Made by a program: the position numbers and the translations under genes. A model generated the notes under the pieces. The model did no database searches and was not told the origin of the DNA. It worked only from the letters and a program-made list of their open reading frames with translations. From positions 1 to 13,689 of the forward strand of contig CABVBB010000016.1 of assembly GCA_902496505.1 (NCBI GenBank): a DNA stretch of 13,689 nucleotides, in the 5' to 3' direction. This DNA is from an uncultured Peptococcaceae bacterium. GTDB lineage: Bacteria > Bacillota > Peptococcia > Peptococcales > Peptococcaceae. This document shows positions 7,918 through 13,689 of this stretch, piece by piece (within the stretch, counting starts at the first letter, position 1; every line of letters begins with the position of its first letter).

Positions 7918-7922
7918 AGGGA

Positions 7923-8561
7923 TCAGGCATTCATAGCGGCATAATCCTCTAAGAGCTCAGCAAAGGTGGCATTGACATCGAAGGGTGGTTCAAAGGCGAC
8001 GATGGTATCGATCAGGCAGCGGTCGATGGCAGCGGAGGTCTCGTCAGCTTCCTGTGCAAGCTGCGCTGCGGCCTTGCGCACAGCTGTGCGGTCGTAATTG
8101 ATCGTGGTGACGCGCTTGAGATCGCAGCAATAAGCGACCTGGTTGCCCTCTTGATTGAAGCGGTAGCCGGTGCCGCCGGAAGGGATCACTTCCTCGCTGG
8201 AACGCAGTCCTGCCAAATAACGCAGCGTGCGGGCAGCTTCCTGACGCTGGACATTGAGCGCTGAAGCGCCGTCCAGATCGAAGGCCTGCTGTTTTTTGGC
8301 CGCGTGGATAGCGCAGGTCAGCTGAGCCTTGATGTCCAAAAGGGACAGCATGAAGGGGATCATCGTCTTGGCCGGCGGGAGATACTGCTCCTGGGGAGCG
8401 GCTTTGTACTGGATATCATCACTGGCTAACGGATCGACCTTGCTGCGCAGATGGATCTCCTTGACTTGGGTGGTATAAGAGGGATCGCTCAAATAATTTT
8501 GGGCGGTCTGGAGCAGGGCATTGAGTTTATTTTGGTAGCGAAAGGCTTCTTTGAGATTCAT
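7923..8561 (-). CDS. Conserved hypothetical protein, 212 aa, mostly helical
   Basis: I do not recognise a named family. The start MNLKEAFRYQNKLNALLQ followed by a segment like VKEIHLRSKVDP resembles uncharacterised Firmicutes proteins I recall, but no function is established. The protein is soluble, with no signal peptide or membrane helix. The N-terminal 30 and central residues (about 65-120) look helical, and a short GGTGYRFNQEGNQVAYCCDL beta-like segment lies near residues 129-148. The C-terminus has an acidic helix ending in LLEDYAAMNA. Translation from ATG 8561 is supported by AAGGAGG (8570-8576), eight bases upstream. The XRE gene ends 24 bases before it, so the two are very likely co-transcribed from the promoter at 8984-9012. 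A regulator-plus-effector pair is possible, but no toxin motif is visible. Confidence 0.78.
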   Translation of the reverse strand: MNLKEAFRYQNKLNALLQTAQNYLSDPSYTTQVKEIHLRSKVDPLASDDIQYKAAPQEQYLPPAKTMIPFMLSLLDIKAQLTCAIHAAKKQQAFDLDGASALNVQRQEAARTLRYLAGLRSSEEVIPSGGTGYRFNQEGNQVAYCCDLKRVTTINYDRTAVRKAAAQLAQEADETSAAIDRCLIDTIVAFEPPFDVNATFAELLEDYAAMNA

Positions 8562-8585
8562 CGTGAGGACCTCCTTGATGGAACG

Positions 8586-8930
8586 TTAGCAAATTGAGTA
8601 TGGATGTAGTGTAGCAAAATAATAGGTGGGTGTCATTAAACCGACAGTTTGAAGCACAGGCGCAGGCAGAAGGGGCATAAAAAAATCAGCACTTTGGTCA
8701 GTGCTGACTAAGATATCGTTAATAGGTGTTTCAAAAAGCAGACTCAAGGCGTAGAGATTATCCACTGAGGGGAGCGATTGGCCCCATTGCCATTTGTAAA
8801 TGGCCTGCGGCTGCTCAAAGCCGAAGAATTCCTGCAGGTCGCGGACCGAATAGCCCTTGGCCTTGCGCAGAGCGGCGATATTGGCGCCGGTAGCTTTGAG
8901 ATCCAGTGTGGGGAAAGACATGGTGACCAT
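8586..8930 (-). CDS. XRE-family helix-turn-helix regulator
   Basis: This is a 114-aa DNA-binding protein with a Cro/C1-type helix-turn-helix at about residues 16-70: GANIAALRKAKGYSVRDLQ, then EQPQAIYKWQWGQSLPSVDN and LYALSLLFETPINDIL. The QAIYKW...SLPSVDNLYALS pattern is typical of a large XRE subgroup in gut Firmicutes. The last 35 residues are hydrophobic and aromatic, with no recognised domain. Tandem ATGs at 8933 and 8930 are both possible. AAAGGAGG (8938-8945) gives spacings of four and seven bases, so 8930 is preferred. The gene is first in a two-gene unit and is divergent from the LysR gene. A perfect AGGT-TTT-ACCT inverted repeat in its leader is a candidate autoregulatory operator. 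Confidence 0.85.
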   Translation of the reverse strand: MVTMSFPTLDLKATGANIAALRKAKGYSVRDLQEFFGFEQPQAIYKWQWGQSLPSVDNLYALSLLFETPINDILVSTDQSADFFMPLLPAPVLQTVGLMTPTYYFATLHPYSIC

Positions 8931-8960
8931 CATGATGCCTCCTTTATGCGCACAAGAAAA

Positions 8961-8971
8961 AGGTTTTACCT
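8961..8971. promoter_or_regulatory. Candidate operator (inverted repeat) in the XRE gene leader
   Basis: AGGTTTTACCT is a perfect 4-bp inverted repeat with a 3-base centre. It lies just downstream of the predicted start of transcription (about 8977, - strand) and upstream of the ribosome binding site. That position suits autorepression by the XRE protein, but the short length makes chance occurrence plausible. Confidence 0.25.
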
Positions 8972-8983
8972 GACAACTCTCTT

Positions 8984-9012
8984 ATCATAGCGCATGGGGC
9001 AGATTTTGGCAA
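8984..9012 (-). promoter_or_regulatory. Sigma-70-like promoter of the XRE / hypothetical gene unit
   Basis: On the - strand, TTGCCA (9007-9012), a 17-base spacer and TATGAT (8984-8989) form a near-consensus promoter. An inverted repeat GCATGG (8992-8997) / CCATGC (9021-9026) brackets the -35 box and could be a regulator site. Confidence 0.65.
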
Positions 9013-9041
9013 GTGCTGATCCATGCAGGTGCAGGGTAAGC

Positions 9042-9071
9042 TTGACAGGGCTTCAGTGCGGCGAGTATACT
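9042..9071 (+). promoter_or_regulatory. Sigma-70-like promoter of the LysR gene
   Basis: A perfect TTGACA (9042-9047), an 18-base spacer and TATACT (9066-9071) predict a transcript start near 9078 and a leader of about 57 nt. The -35 box lies 29 bases from the -35 of the divergent XRE promoter, so one bound regulator could affect both. Confidence 0.68.
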
Positions 9072-9134
9072 AAGTGATAATCGGTCGTATAATGCCTAGG
9101 AGAAGGAATGCGTCCATCAAAGGAGGGGTAAATT

Positions 9135-10076
9135 GTGCGTTTTGAGCAACTTTATTATTACATAATGGTCTGCGACAAAGGATCGATGAATTCCGCCTGC
9201 AGTAGACTGCACCTCACCTATCAAAGTCTGCATACAGCGATACAAAATTTTGAGCAAGAGATCGGTGTCCAACTTTTGATCCGGACAAACCGCGGTATTT
9301 CTATGACGCCAGCCGGAGAAAAAGTCTATCAGCATGCCAAAGATACGTTGACTGAGTGGCAGACATTGGTACAAGAACTGCGCAGCGAGGCGCCGTCGGC
9401 GCTTAAGGGCTCATTGACGCTTAAGACAATGGAGCTTTTCAATAAAGCGCTGCTGCCTCAAATGGGCATTCATTTTTTGACCAAATATCCTAAGGTCAAG
9501 CTGCTGTCCTCTCCCCCGCTGGTGGATAGCTACGCGAATATCATCAAGGCTGTGGCCAATGGTGCGATCGATTTGGGCTTTGTAGATGTTTTATGTGATG
9601 ATTCGTTTCGGCTGCCAAAGCTTTCGCGAAATGTACATTTTCATCAGCTGCTGGATTGCAGCTGGTATTTATGGGTCAATAGCAAATCGCCTATTGTCAA
9701 GCAGGAACAGCTGGAACTGGAGAGCTTAGGCAAATATCCGTTGGTTTTTTTAGCGGGAACAGATCCGGATTTTTATCAGCAATTTTTTGATGAATACCCG
9801 CAGCTGCTTAAGCAGGCTGTTTTTTACGAAAATCCCCATATGCTGTCTCAGCTTGTTCATCAAAACCTGGCGTCCTGCTTGGATATAAAATTCGGCAAAT
9901 ATGGTTTGTATCTGGCTGATGATTTTTATAATAAAGATGCGCTGCCTATTCCTGTCAGTACACGATCTAAAAAGCAGATCCGAATGGGTTATCTGGCCTC
10001 AGACAGTTTCGAGAAAAAGCCGCTGTATGGTTTGATCGAGCAGTATTTTGCACCGGAGATCCAATGGAATATATGA
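9135..10076 (+). CDS. LysR-family transcriptional regulator
   Basis: This 313-aa protein has the standard LysR layout. The winged helix-turn-helix occupies residues 1-60 (MRFEQLYYYIMVCDKGSMNS, ACSRLHLTYQSLHTAIQNFE, GVQLLIRTNRGISMTPAGE), then comes a linker helix, then the periplasmic-binding-like effector domain from about residue 90. The start is GTG 9135, with AAAGGAGGGG (9119-9128) about eight bases upstream; no ATG fits this position. It sits between a divergent XRE unit and a convergent phosphodiesterase/permease unit. LysR proteins often control neighbouring transport or catabolic genes, so the permease unit is a possible target, but its promoter lies beyond the window and no binding site could be checked. 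The gene looks more AT-rich than the glycine cleavage genes. Confidence 0.93.
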   Translation: MRFEQLYYYIMVCDKGSMNSACSRLHLTYQSLHTAIQNFEQEIGVQLLIRTNRGISMTPAGEKVYQHAKDTLTEWQTLVQELRSEAPSALKGSLTLKTMELFNKALLPQMGIHFLTKYPKVKLLSSPPLVDSYANIIKAVANGAIDLGFVDVLCDDSFRLPKLSRNVHFHQLLDCSWYLWVNSKSPIVKQEQLELESLGKYPLVFLAGTDPDFYQQFFDEYPQLLKQAVFYENPHMLSQLVHQNLASCLDIKFGKYGLYLADDFYNKDALPIPVSTRSKKQIRMGYLASDSFEKKPLYGLIEQYFAPEIQWNI

Positions 10077-10102
10077 AGATGAGCAGCCAATCAAAAATAT
10101 CG

Positions 10103-10151
10103 AAAAATGCCGCACGAGTAGAGCGTGATCTACAAGCGCGGCATTTTTTTT
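10103..10151. terminator. Bidirectional terminator between the LysR gene and the permease gene
   Basis: AAAAATGCCGC (10103-10113) pairs with GCGGCATTTTT (10138-10148), and an inner stem GTAGA/TCTAC (10118-10122 with 10129-10133) caps it. The T-run reaches 10151. It lies between convergent stops at 10076 and 10180 and can act on both strands. Confidence 0.85.
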
Positions 10152-10179
10152 GAGCGAAGTTGGTTTACTGAAAAGACTA

Positions 10180-11568
10180 TTAAGCGATGCCGATCAGTTT
10201 CCAGTAAGGGATCAAGAACAGCATCAGGCCTAGAGCATAAATGATACAGCGTACGACGCTCATCTTGATGAAGTCTTTCATGCTGATCATGCCAAAGGAG
10301 AAGACCAAGAGATAGGGGACATATTCGTAAGGAAAGATGATGGCTTCAGAGCAGTGGACCAGGGCGTAGACCATAGGCAATGCGCTGATGCCCAGAGCTT
10401 GAGCGATCTGCAAAAGCGGCTGGGTGATCAAAGCCCAGATGGCCGTTGGTGTGAGGAGGAAATTGAGGCCGAAGATGACGCCAAAGACCGTACCGACGAT
10501 GATCGATAAGCTGCCGCCATTGGCTGCCAGGATCGGGGTGACGAACTGGACGATGACCTGACCTAGCCCCATGTTGCCAGCGATCATGCCGATGGACATG
10601 CAGGCGGCGAAAAAGAGCAGCATTTCCCAGTTGACCGCTTTGATGGTATCAGCGTCTGCGCTGTCGATGCCGGGCAGGAAAAGCGCCCAAGGCAGGAGCA
10701 TGAAGATCAGGTTGCAGTCCATCTTGTGCCAAGATTGGGTGAATAGGAACAAAAGCATCAAGGCCATAACGACGCCGACTGCTTTTTCGTTTTTCTTGAT
10801 GGGGCCCATCTCTTTGAGCTGTGTTTCAAAATAGGATTTGCTTTCTAAGGTGCGGTTTTCGTAATACCATTTGCCGATGACCCAGAGTGTAAACATGCAG
10901 ACGATCATCATAGGCCAGTTGTGCAGTGTTACCGTGAGCGCATTGATGCCCAGCTCGCGCATATTGATCAGCCCGCCGGCTAAAGAACCGATGACCGCAT
11001 AGGCGGAGGCGTTGTAAACGAAGCAGTGGGAGGCACAGGTGCCCAGCATAACGGCCATAGCAATGACCGCAGAAAATTTGGTGTCTAGGATCTTTAGGGC
11101 TTTGCACATGCCTAAACACAGCGCAGCCATGATGATATGACTCATCATACCGAAGGTCAACAAAGTGAGGATCGCACCAGTAAAGAAGATGCCGTAAAGC
11201 AGCGCCCAATAATTGCCGTTGACCTTGGCCAGGATCCAGAAGGATATTCTTTTGAGCAGGCCGGATTGCTCAGCGGCTGCGGCAAAGACAAAGGCACCGA
11301 TGGACATATACATGACGGAAGTGGTGTAAGGCGACATGATGACTGGTAGGGGAGCGACGTTGAGCAAATACCAAAAGGCAGGCATGAGAGCGCCGATGAC
11401 GCCCAGACGAACCACTTCAAATGCGGCCATGGTCAAGCCGCAGACAGTGATGACAAAGAACCAGCGCACCTGAGGGGTATAAATGTCGCTGAGGGGGATC
11501 AAAAAACAACATGCGGGTAAGATGATGACTAAAGCCCATTTTAGTAGATTGCTTCTGCTTATTGACAT
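10180..11568 (-). CDS. SLC13/DASS-type membrane permease with divergent signature motifs
   Basis: This is a 462-aa integral membrane protein with about 11-12 hydrophobic segments in two similar halves, as in divalent anion:sodium symporters (DASS/SLC13, CitT-like). Family-like landmarks are the re-entrant-type segments: TLLTFGMMSHIIMAALCLGM followed by GTCASHCFVYNASAYAV in the first half, and GLNFLLTPTAIWALITQPLL followed by FPYEYVPYLLVFSFGMISMK in the second. The usual Ser-Asn-Thr triplets that bind Na+ and carboxylate are not seen at either expected place, so substrate and coupling ion cannot be assigned. Start ATG 11568 has TGGAGG (11576-11581) seven bases upstream. It is second in a - strand unit behind the phosphodiesterase, with an 87-bp gap containing a strong hairpin. 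A possible role is import or export of the hydrolase's substrate or product (inference). Confidence 0.85.
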   Translation of the reverse strand: MSISRSNLLKWALVIILPACCFLIPLSDIYTPQVRWFFVITVCGLTMAAFEVVRLGVIGALMPAFWYLLNVAPLPVIMSPYTTSVMYMSIGAFVFAAAAEQSGLLKRISFWILAKVNGNYWALLYGIFFTGAILTLLTFGMMSHIIMAALCLGMCKALKILDTKFSAVIAMAVMLGTCASHCFVYNASAYAVIGSLAGGLINMRELGINALTVTLHNWPMMIVCMFTLWVIGKWYYENRTLESKSYFETQLKEMGPIKKNEKAVGVVMALMLLFLFTQSWHKMDCNLIFMLLPWALFLPGIDSADADTIKAVNWEMLLFFAACMSIGMIAGNMGLGQVIVQFVTPILAANGGSLSIIVGTVFGVIFGLNFLLTPTAIWALITQPLLQIAQALGISALPMVYALVHCSEAIIFPYEYVPYLLVFSFGMISMKDFIKMSVVRCIIYALGLMLFLIPYWKLIGIA

Positions 11569-11581
11569 CTGTTTTCCTCCA

Positions 11582-11640
11582 TTCCAATGATCTGAAAGTC
11601 ATATGCTCCAATACCGCCGCTAAAACAGCGGCGGTTGGAA
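11582..11640 (-). other. Intercistronic hairpin upstream of the permease ribosome binding site
   Basis: A perfect 9-bp GC-rich stem ACCGCCGCT (11613-11621) / AGCGGCGGT (11627-11635) has a 5-base loop. An optional outer helix TTCCAA (11582-11587) with TTGGAA (11635-11640) would end next to the permease Shine-Dalgarno sequence. No T-tract follows on either strand, so it does not look like a terminator. mRNA processing, stabilisation of the upstream message or translational control are more likely. Confidence 0.6.
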
Positions 11641-11655
11641 CAATGACTATGAGAC

Positions 11656-13680
11656 TTAAAATTCTTCAGCAAAAATTTGATAAGCTGGTGCGCCTTCACA
11701 CTGTTTAGGCATACGGACACCCAACAAAACAGCAGCAGTAGGAGCGACATCGACTTGGCGAATGATACGGTCAGTGTAGAAGCCCTCTTTAATGCCGGGG
11801 CCGGCCGCAATGAAGATAGGAGAAACAGAGGTGTCTTTCTCGCCCCAGGTGGTGGAAAGGGAATCACCATGGTCAAAGTTGTAGCCTTCGGCATTCCAGT
11901 AGATGATATCGCCGCTTTCGGGACCGCCCATACCTAAAAGGACGGCGTCTTTGTTGCGCAGAGCCAGAGCGATGACGCGTTTGCCTGTCTTGGGATGCTT
12001 ATAGCCATAAAGCGCGGTCATGATCTCTTCTTCCAGCTCATATTTGTCAGCAGGATCAACGATGCCATGTTCATCGCGGCCTTTGAGGTTGATGTTGATG
12101 TGATTGCCGCGAGTAGCGATGGCGCGTGTCTTGCTCCAATCCAATTCGCGCAGGTCGTTGCCGTTTTCATCCTGTTTGATGGCGGTGAAACCTAGTTCAC
12201 GCATCAGACCCACATTGACGCCGGTGGCATCGCCGATAGCTGGTGGGTCATAAGTGGGGCAGACTTGAGCATGGTCAGAGAAGATCATGACTGTCCAGCC
12301 TTCGTCTAAGCGATGCAGGAATTTGCCCAGATAGTAGTCGGTCTGGATATAGAGCGCCTCCATGAATTGGAAATATTCTTCTTCTTTTAAAACATTATGG
12401 CCTTTATCGGTCATGAAGCGGATCCAGCGATGCTCTTCCAAATCGACTGCGTGATAATGGGAGAAAACGACCTCCATCTGCTCGTGATCGATCAAGTAGT
12501 TGATGGCGCCAGCCTGCCAGTCAGCGATCTTGTCCCAGCATTCTCTGGTGCAGGCTACGAGCTGTGGATCATGATTGCCAAAGAGAGCGGTAGGCGGCAC
12601 ATAACCAATATTATCGATGATGGTCTTATACAGGGATTTGGGATGGAAGGTCTCATCATAATCGATATCCATGGCGGCTGAGATCCACATTTTGAGCTGA
12701 CCGCCGTCTGGACGTAGCTCCAGGACTTTCATATAGCGGATGACGTTATATTTATTGTCGCCTTTGATGCATTCATCGACGATATCTGTCTTCATCTCGC
12801 CATTTTTCAGGGTGAGCATGGGCTCCATATCTTTCTTGGAACGATAGATGGCGATCTGATCGTATACACCATCAGCGTTGGCTAAGATCTGGCAATAGCG
12901 GCGGATCAGACCGCCGGAAAGGAGCAGGATGAATTCTTTGGTGCCGTCAGCTGGTGCTTGTGTCCAGCCTTTGGCTGCGGTGATGGGAGACTGGACGATG
13001 TCTTTAGGCATCTCGAAGACTAGACCAGCCTGACCTTCGGTCTCATTCATGATCATGATGACGTGATCGGATACATCACCTGGCGTGGTCATGCCATCGG
13101 TGTTGTTATCCGCATCGCTGCCGTTGGCATGGATATCTAAGTCAGTAATAACGCAAGGTTCGTTGGCATTGGTAGCAACTTTCGGCTGGAAGATCAGGTT
13201 CTCAAAGATCTCGTTAGCGGCTAAGATAAATTCATCTTCACGTTGTGCTACACCCATGTTGACGCTGCCTGGAGCGCTGCCGTCGACGACGTAGAGATTA
13301 GGGCTATCAGAGGTTGGAGGCCAAGAACTGCCCGGCCAATGGAAGACCAGTGTCTTTTTACCGGCTTCTGCAGTGACGTTCCATAGCTGTTCAGCTTTAC
13401 ATAAACGGGAGTCCAGTACATAGCGATAAGCGGCCAGATTGGTGGGTGACTGACGGCTGATGCAGGTGATGCCGTGAGTGCAGGGGTAGGTGCCAGTAGC
13501 CAGAGTTGTCCACATCGGCGGGGTAATGGTGGGTTGTGCGCCTAAAAGGACCAGGTCTTCACGGCAGGCGCCGCGTTCGATATATTTTTTGACATTGGGC
13601 ATTTTGCCTTCGTCAACGAATTTGCGGGTCAGGCGGGGGTCCATACCGTCGACACCTAGCATCAAAAGCTTTTGAGTCAT
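11656..13680 (-). CDS. Alkaline-phosphatase-superfamily phosphodiesterase / nucleotide pyrophosphatase-like hydrolase
   Basis: This is a 674-aa cytosolic (no signal peptide) metal-dependent hydrolase of the type I phosphodiesterase/nucleotide pyrophosphatase group. Expected two-metal ligands appear in order: D11 in MLGVDGMDP, likely nucleophile T53 in PTITPPMWTTLATGTYPCTHG, D413 and H417 in SHYHAVDLEEHRW, D469-H470 in VMIFSDHAQ, and H604 in NFDHGDSLSTTWG. The C-terminal VSPIFIAAGPGIKEG and RQVDVAPTAAVLLG also match the superfamily. It is much longer than minimal members (about 400 aa) because of a large insertion at roughly residues 160-360. ATG 13680 places the first metal ligand at the usual distance. 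Only nine bases upstream are visible and no ribosome binding site is seen there. It is first in a unit with the permease gene. The natural substrate (phosphodiester, phosphonate or sulfate ester) cannot be decided. Confidence 0.88.
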   Translation of the reverse strand: MTQKLLMLGVDGMDPRLTRKFVDEGKMPNVKKYIERGACREDLVLLGAQPTITPPMWTTLATGTYPCTHGITCISRQSPTNLAAYRYVLDSRLCKAEQLWNVTAEAGKKTLVFHWPGSSWPPTSDSPNLYVVDGSAPGSVNMGVAQREDEFILAANEIFENLIFQPKVATNANEPCVITDLDIHANGSDADNNTDGMTTPGDVSDHVIMIMNETEGQAGLVFEMPKDIVQSPITAAKGWTQAPADGTKEFILLLSGGLIRRYCQILANADGVYDQIAIYRSKKDMEPMLTLKNGEMKTDIVDECIKGDNKYNVIRYMKVLELRPDGGQLKMWISAAMDIDYDETFHPKSLYKTIIDNIGYVPPTALFGNHDPQLVACTRECWDKIADWQAGAINYLIDHEQMEVVFSHYHAVDLEEHRWIRFMTDKGHNVLKEEEYFQFMEALYIQTDYYLGKFLHRLDEGWTVMIFSDHAQVCPTYDPPAIGDATGVNVGLMRELGFTAIKQDENGNDLRELDWSKTRAIATRGNHININLKGRDEHGIVDPADKYELEEEIMTALYGYKHPKTGKRVIALALRNKDAVLLGMGGPESGDIIYWNAEGYNFDHGDSLSTTWGEKDTSVSPIFIAAGPGIKEGFYTDRIIRQVDVAPTAAVLLGVRMPKQCEGAPAYQIFAEEF

Positions 13681-13689
13681 GGCTGTTCT

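Larger units (their letters stand above)
7582..7922. other. 341-bp stretch with no convincing gene, framed by a long inverted repeat
   Basis: It lies between the terminator of the FMN reductase gene and the stop of the convergent gene at 7923. Frames that are open here start inside the upstream gene or terminator, lack a ribosome binding site, and encode low-complexity, Ser/Arg/Pro-rich sequence, so I do not call them. The + strand is purine-rich. It holds the inverted repeat annotated separately, a hairpin CGGCGG/CCGCCG (7645-7650 with 7663-7668), a tight hairpin TTCGC-GGG-GCGAA (7691-7703) and a weak - strand terminator. It could be a structured RNA, a miniature mobile element or decayed sequence; I do not recognise a known family. 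Confidence 0.6.

Noticed and set aside
7582..7922. Group II intron, RNase P or tmRNA in the gene-free stretch
   Set aside because: I could not find a domain V-like hairpin, RNase P conserved segments or a tRNA-like acceptor end on either strand.
7478..7936. Open + strand frames across the gap (152 aa, and an 86-aa frame at 7572-7832)
   Set aside because: They begin inside the FMN reductase gene or its terminator, have no ribosome binding site, encode Ser/Arg/Pro-rich sequence without a recognisable family, and run into the inverted repeat.
9088..9093. Second TATAAT upstream of the LysR gene
   Set aside because: It has no acceptable -35 at 16-18 bases; the TTGACA/TATACT pair upstream is far better.
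11582..11640. Hairpin considered as a terminator between the phosphodiesterase and permease genes
   Set aside because: No T-tract follows the stem on either strand, so it was listed as an intercistronic hairpin.
1..13689. CRISPR array, tRNA or rRNA genes
   Set aside because: No regularly spaced direct repeats, no tRNA-like sequence ending near CCA with a T-loop, and no rRNA segments were seen.

Overview
The window looks like a chromosomal segment of a moderately GC-rich, probably anaerobic member of the Bacillota. The grounds are: strong AAGGAGG-type ribosome binding sites in front of most genes, a glycine decarboxylase split into two subunits (GcvPA/GcvPB), a secreted protein with copper-amine-oxidase-like repeats and a DUF5050-like C-terminus, and an XRE regulator of a type common in gut Firmicutes. 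I cannot place it more precisely; Negativicutes or Clostridia are my guesses. No rRNA, tRNA, CRISPR array, phage gene or intact insertion sequence was seen.

Left part (1-4780, + strand): a glycine cleavage / lipoate block. It holds the 3' part of gcvPA, then gcvPB (start overlapping the gcvPA stop by one base), lplA (lipoate-protein ligase) and, beyond an intrinsic terminator, lpdA (dihydrolipoyl dehydrogenase, L-protein). P-protein decarboxylates glycine onto lipoyl-GcvH, LplA attaches the lipoyl group to GcvH, and Lpd reoxidises it. GcvT and GcvH are not in the window and may lie upstream.

Middle part (4780-7920): a secreted protein with two tandem N-terminal domains and a propeller-like C-terminus (- strand); a divergent small conserved protein of unknown function; a cysteine-rich flavodoxin-fold oxidoreductase with its own promoter and terminator; and a gene-free stretch of about 340 bp framed by a 23-bp inverted repeat with one mismatch. 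That stretch is the most puzzling non-coding structure here.

Right part (7920-13689): a two-gene - strand unit (XRE regulator followed by an unknown 212-aa protein) diverges from a LysR-type regulator, with clear back-to-back sigma-70-like promoters between them. The LysR gene converges, across a bidirectional terminator, on a two-gene - strand unit: a cytosolic alkaline-phosphatase-superfamily phosphodiesterase (first gene) and a divergent SLC13/DASS-type permease (second gene). A strong hairpin without a T-tract lies between those two genes. The likely theme is uptake of an unidentified anionic compound followed by intracellular ester or diester hydrolysis.
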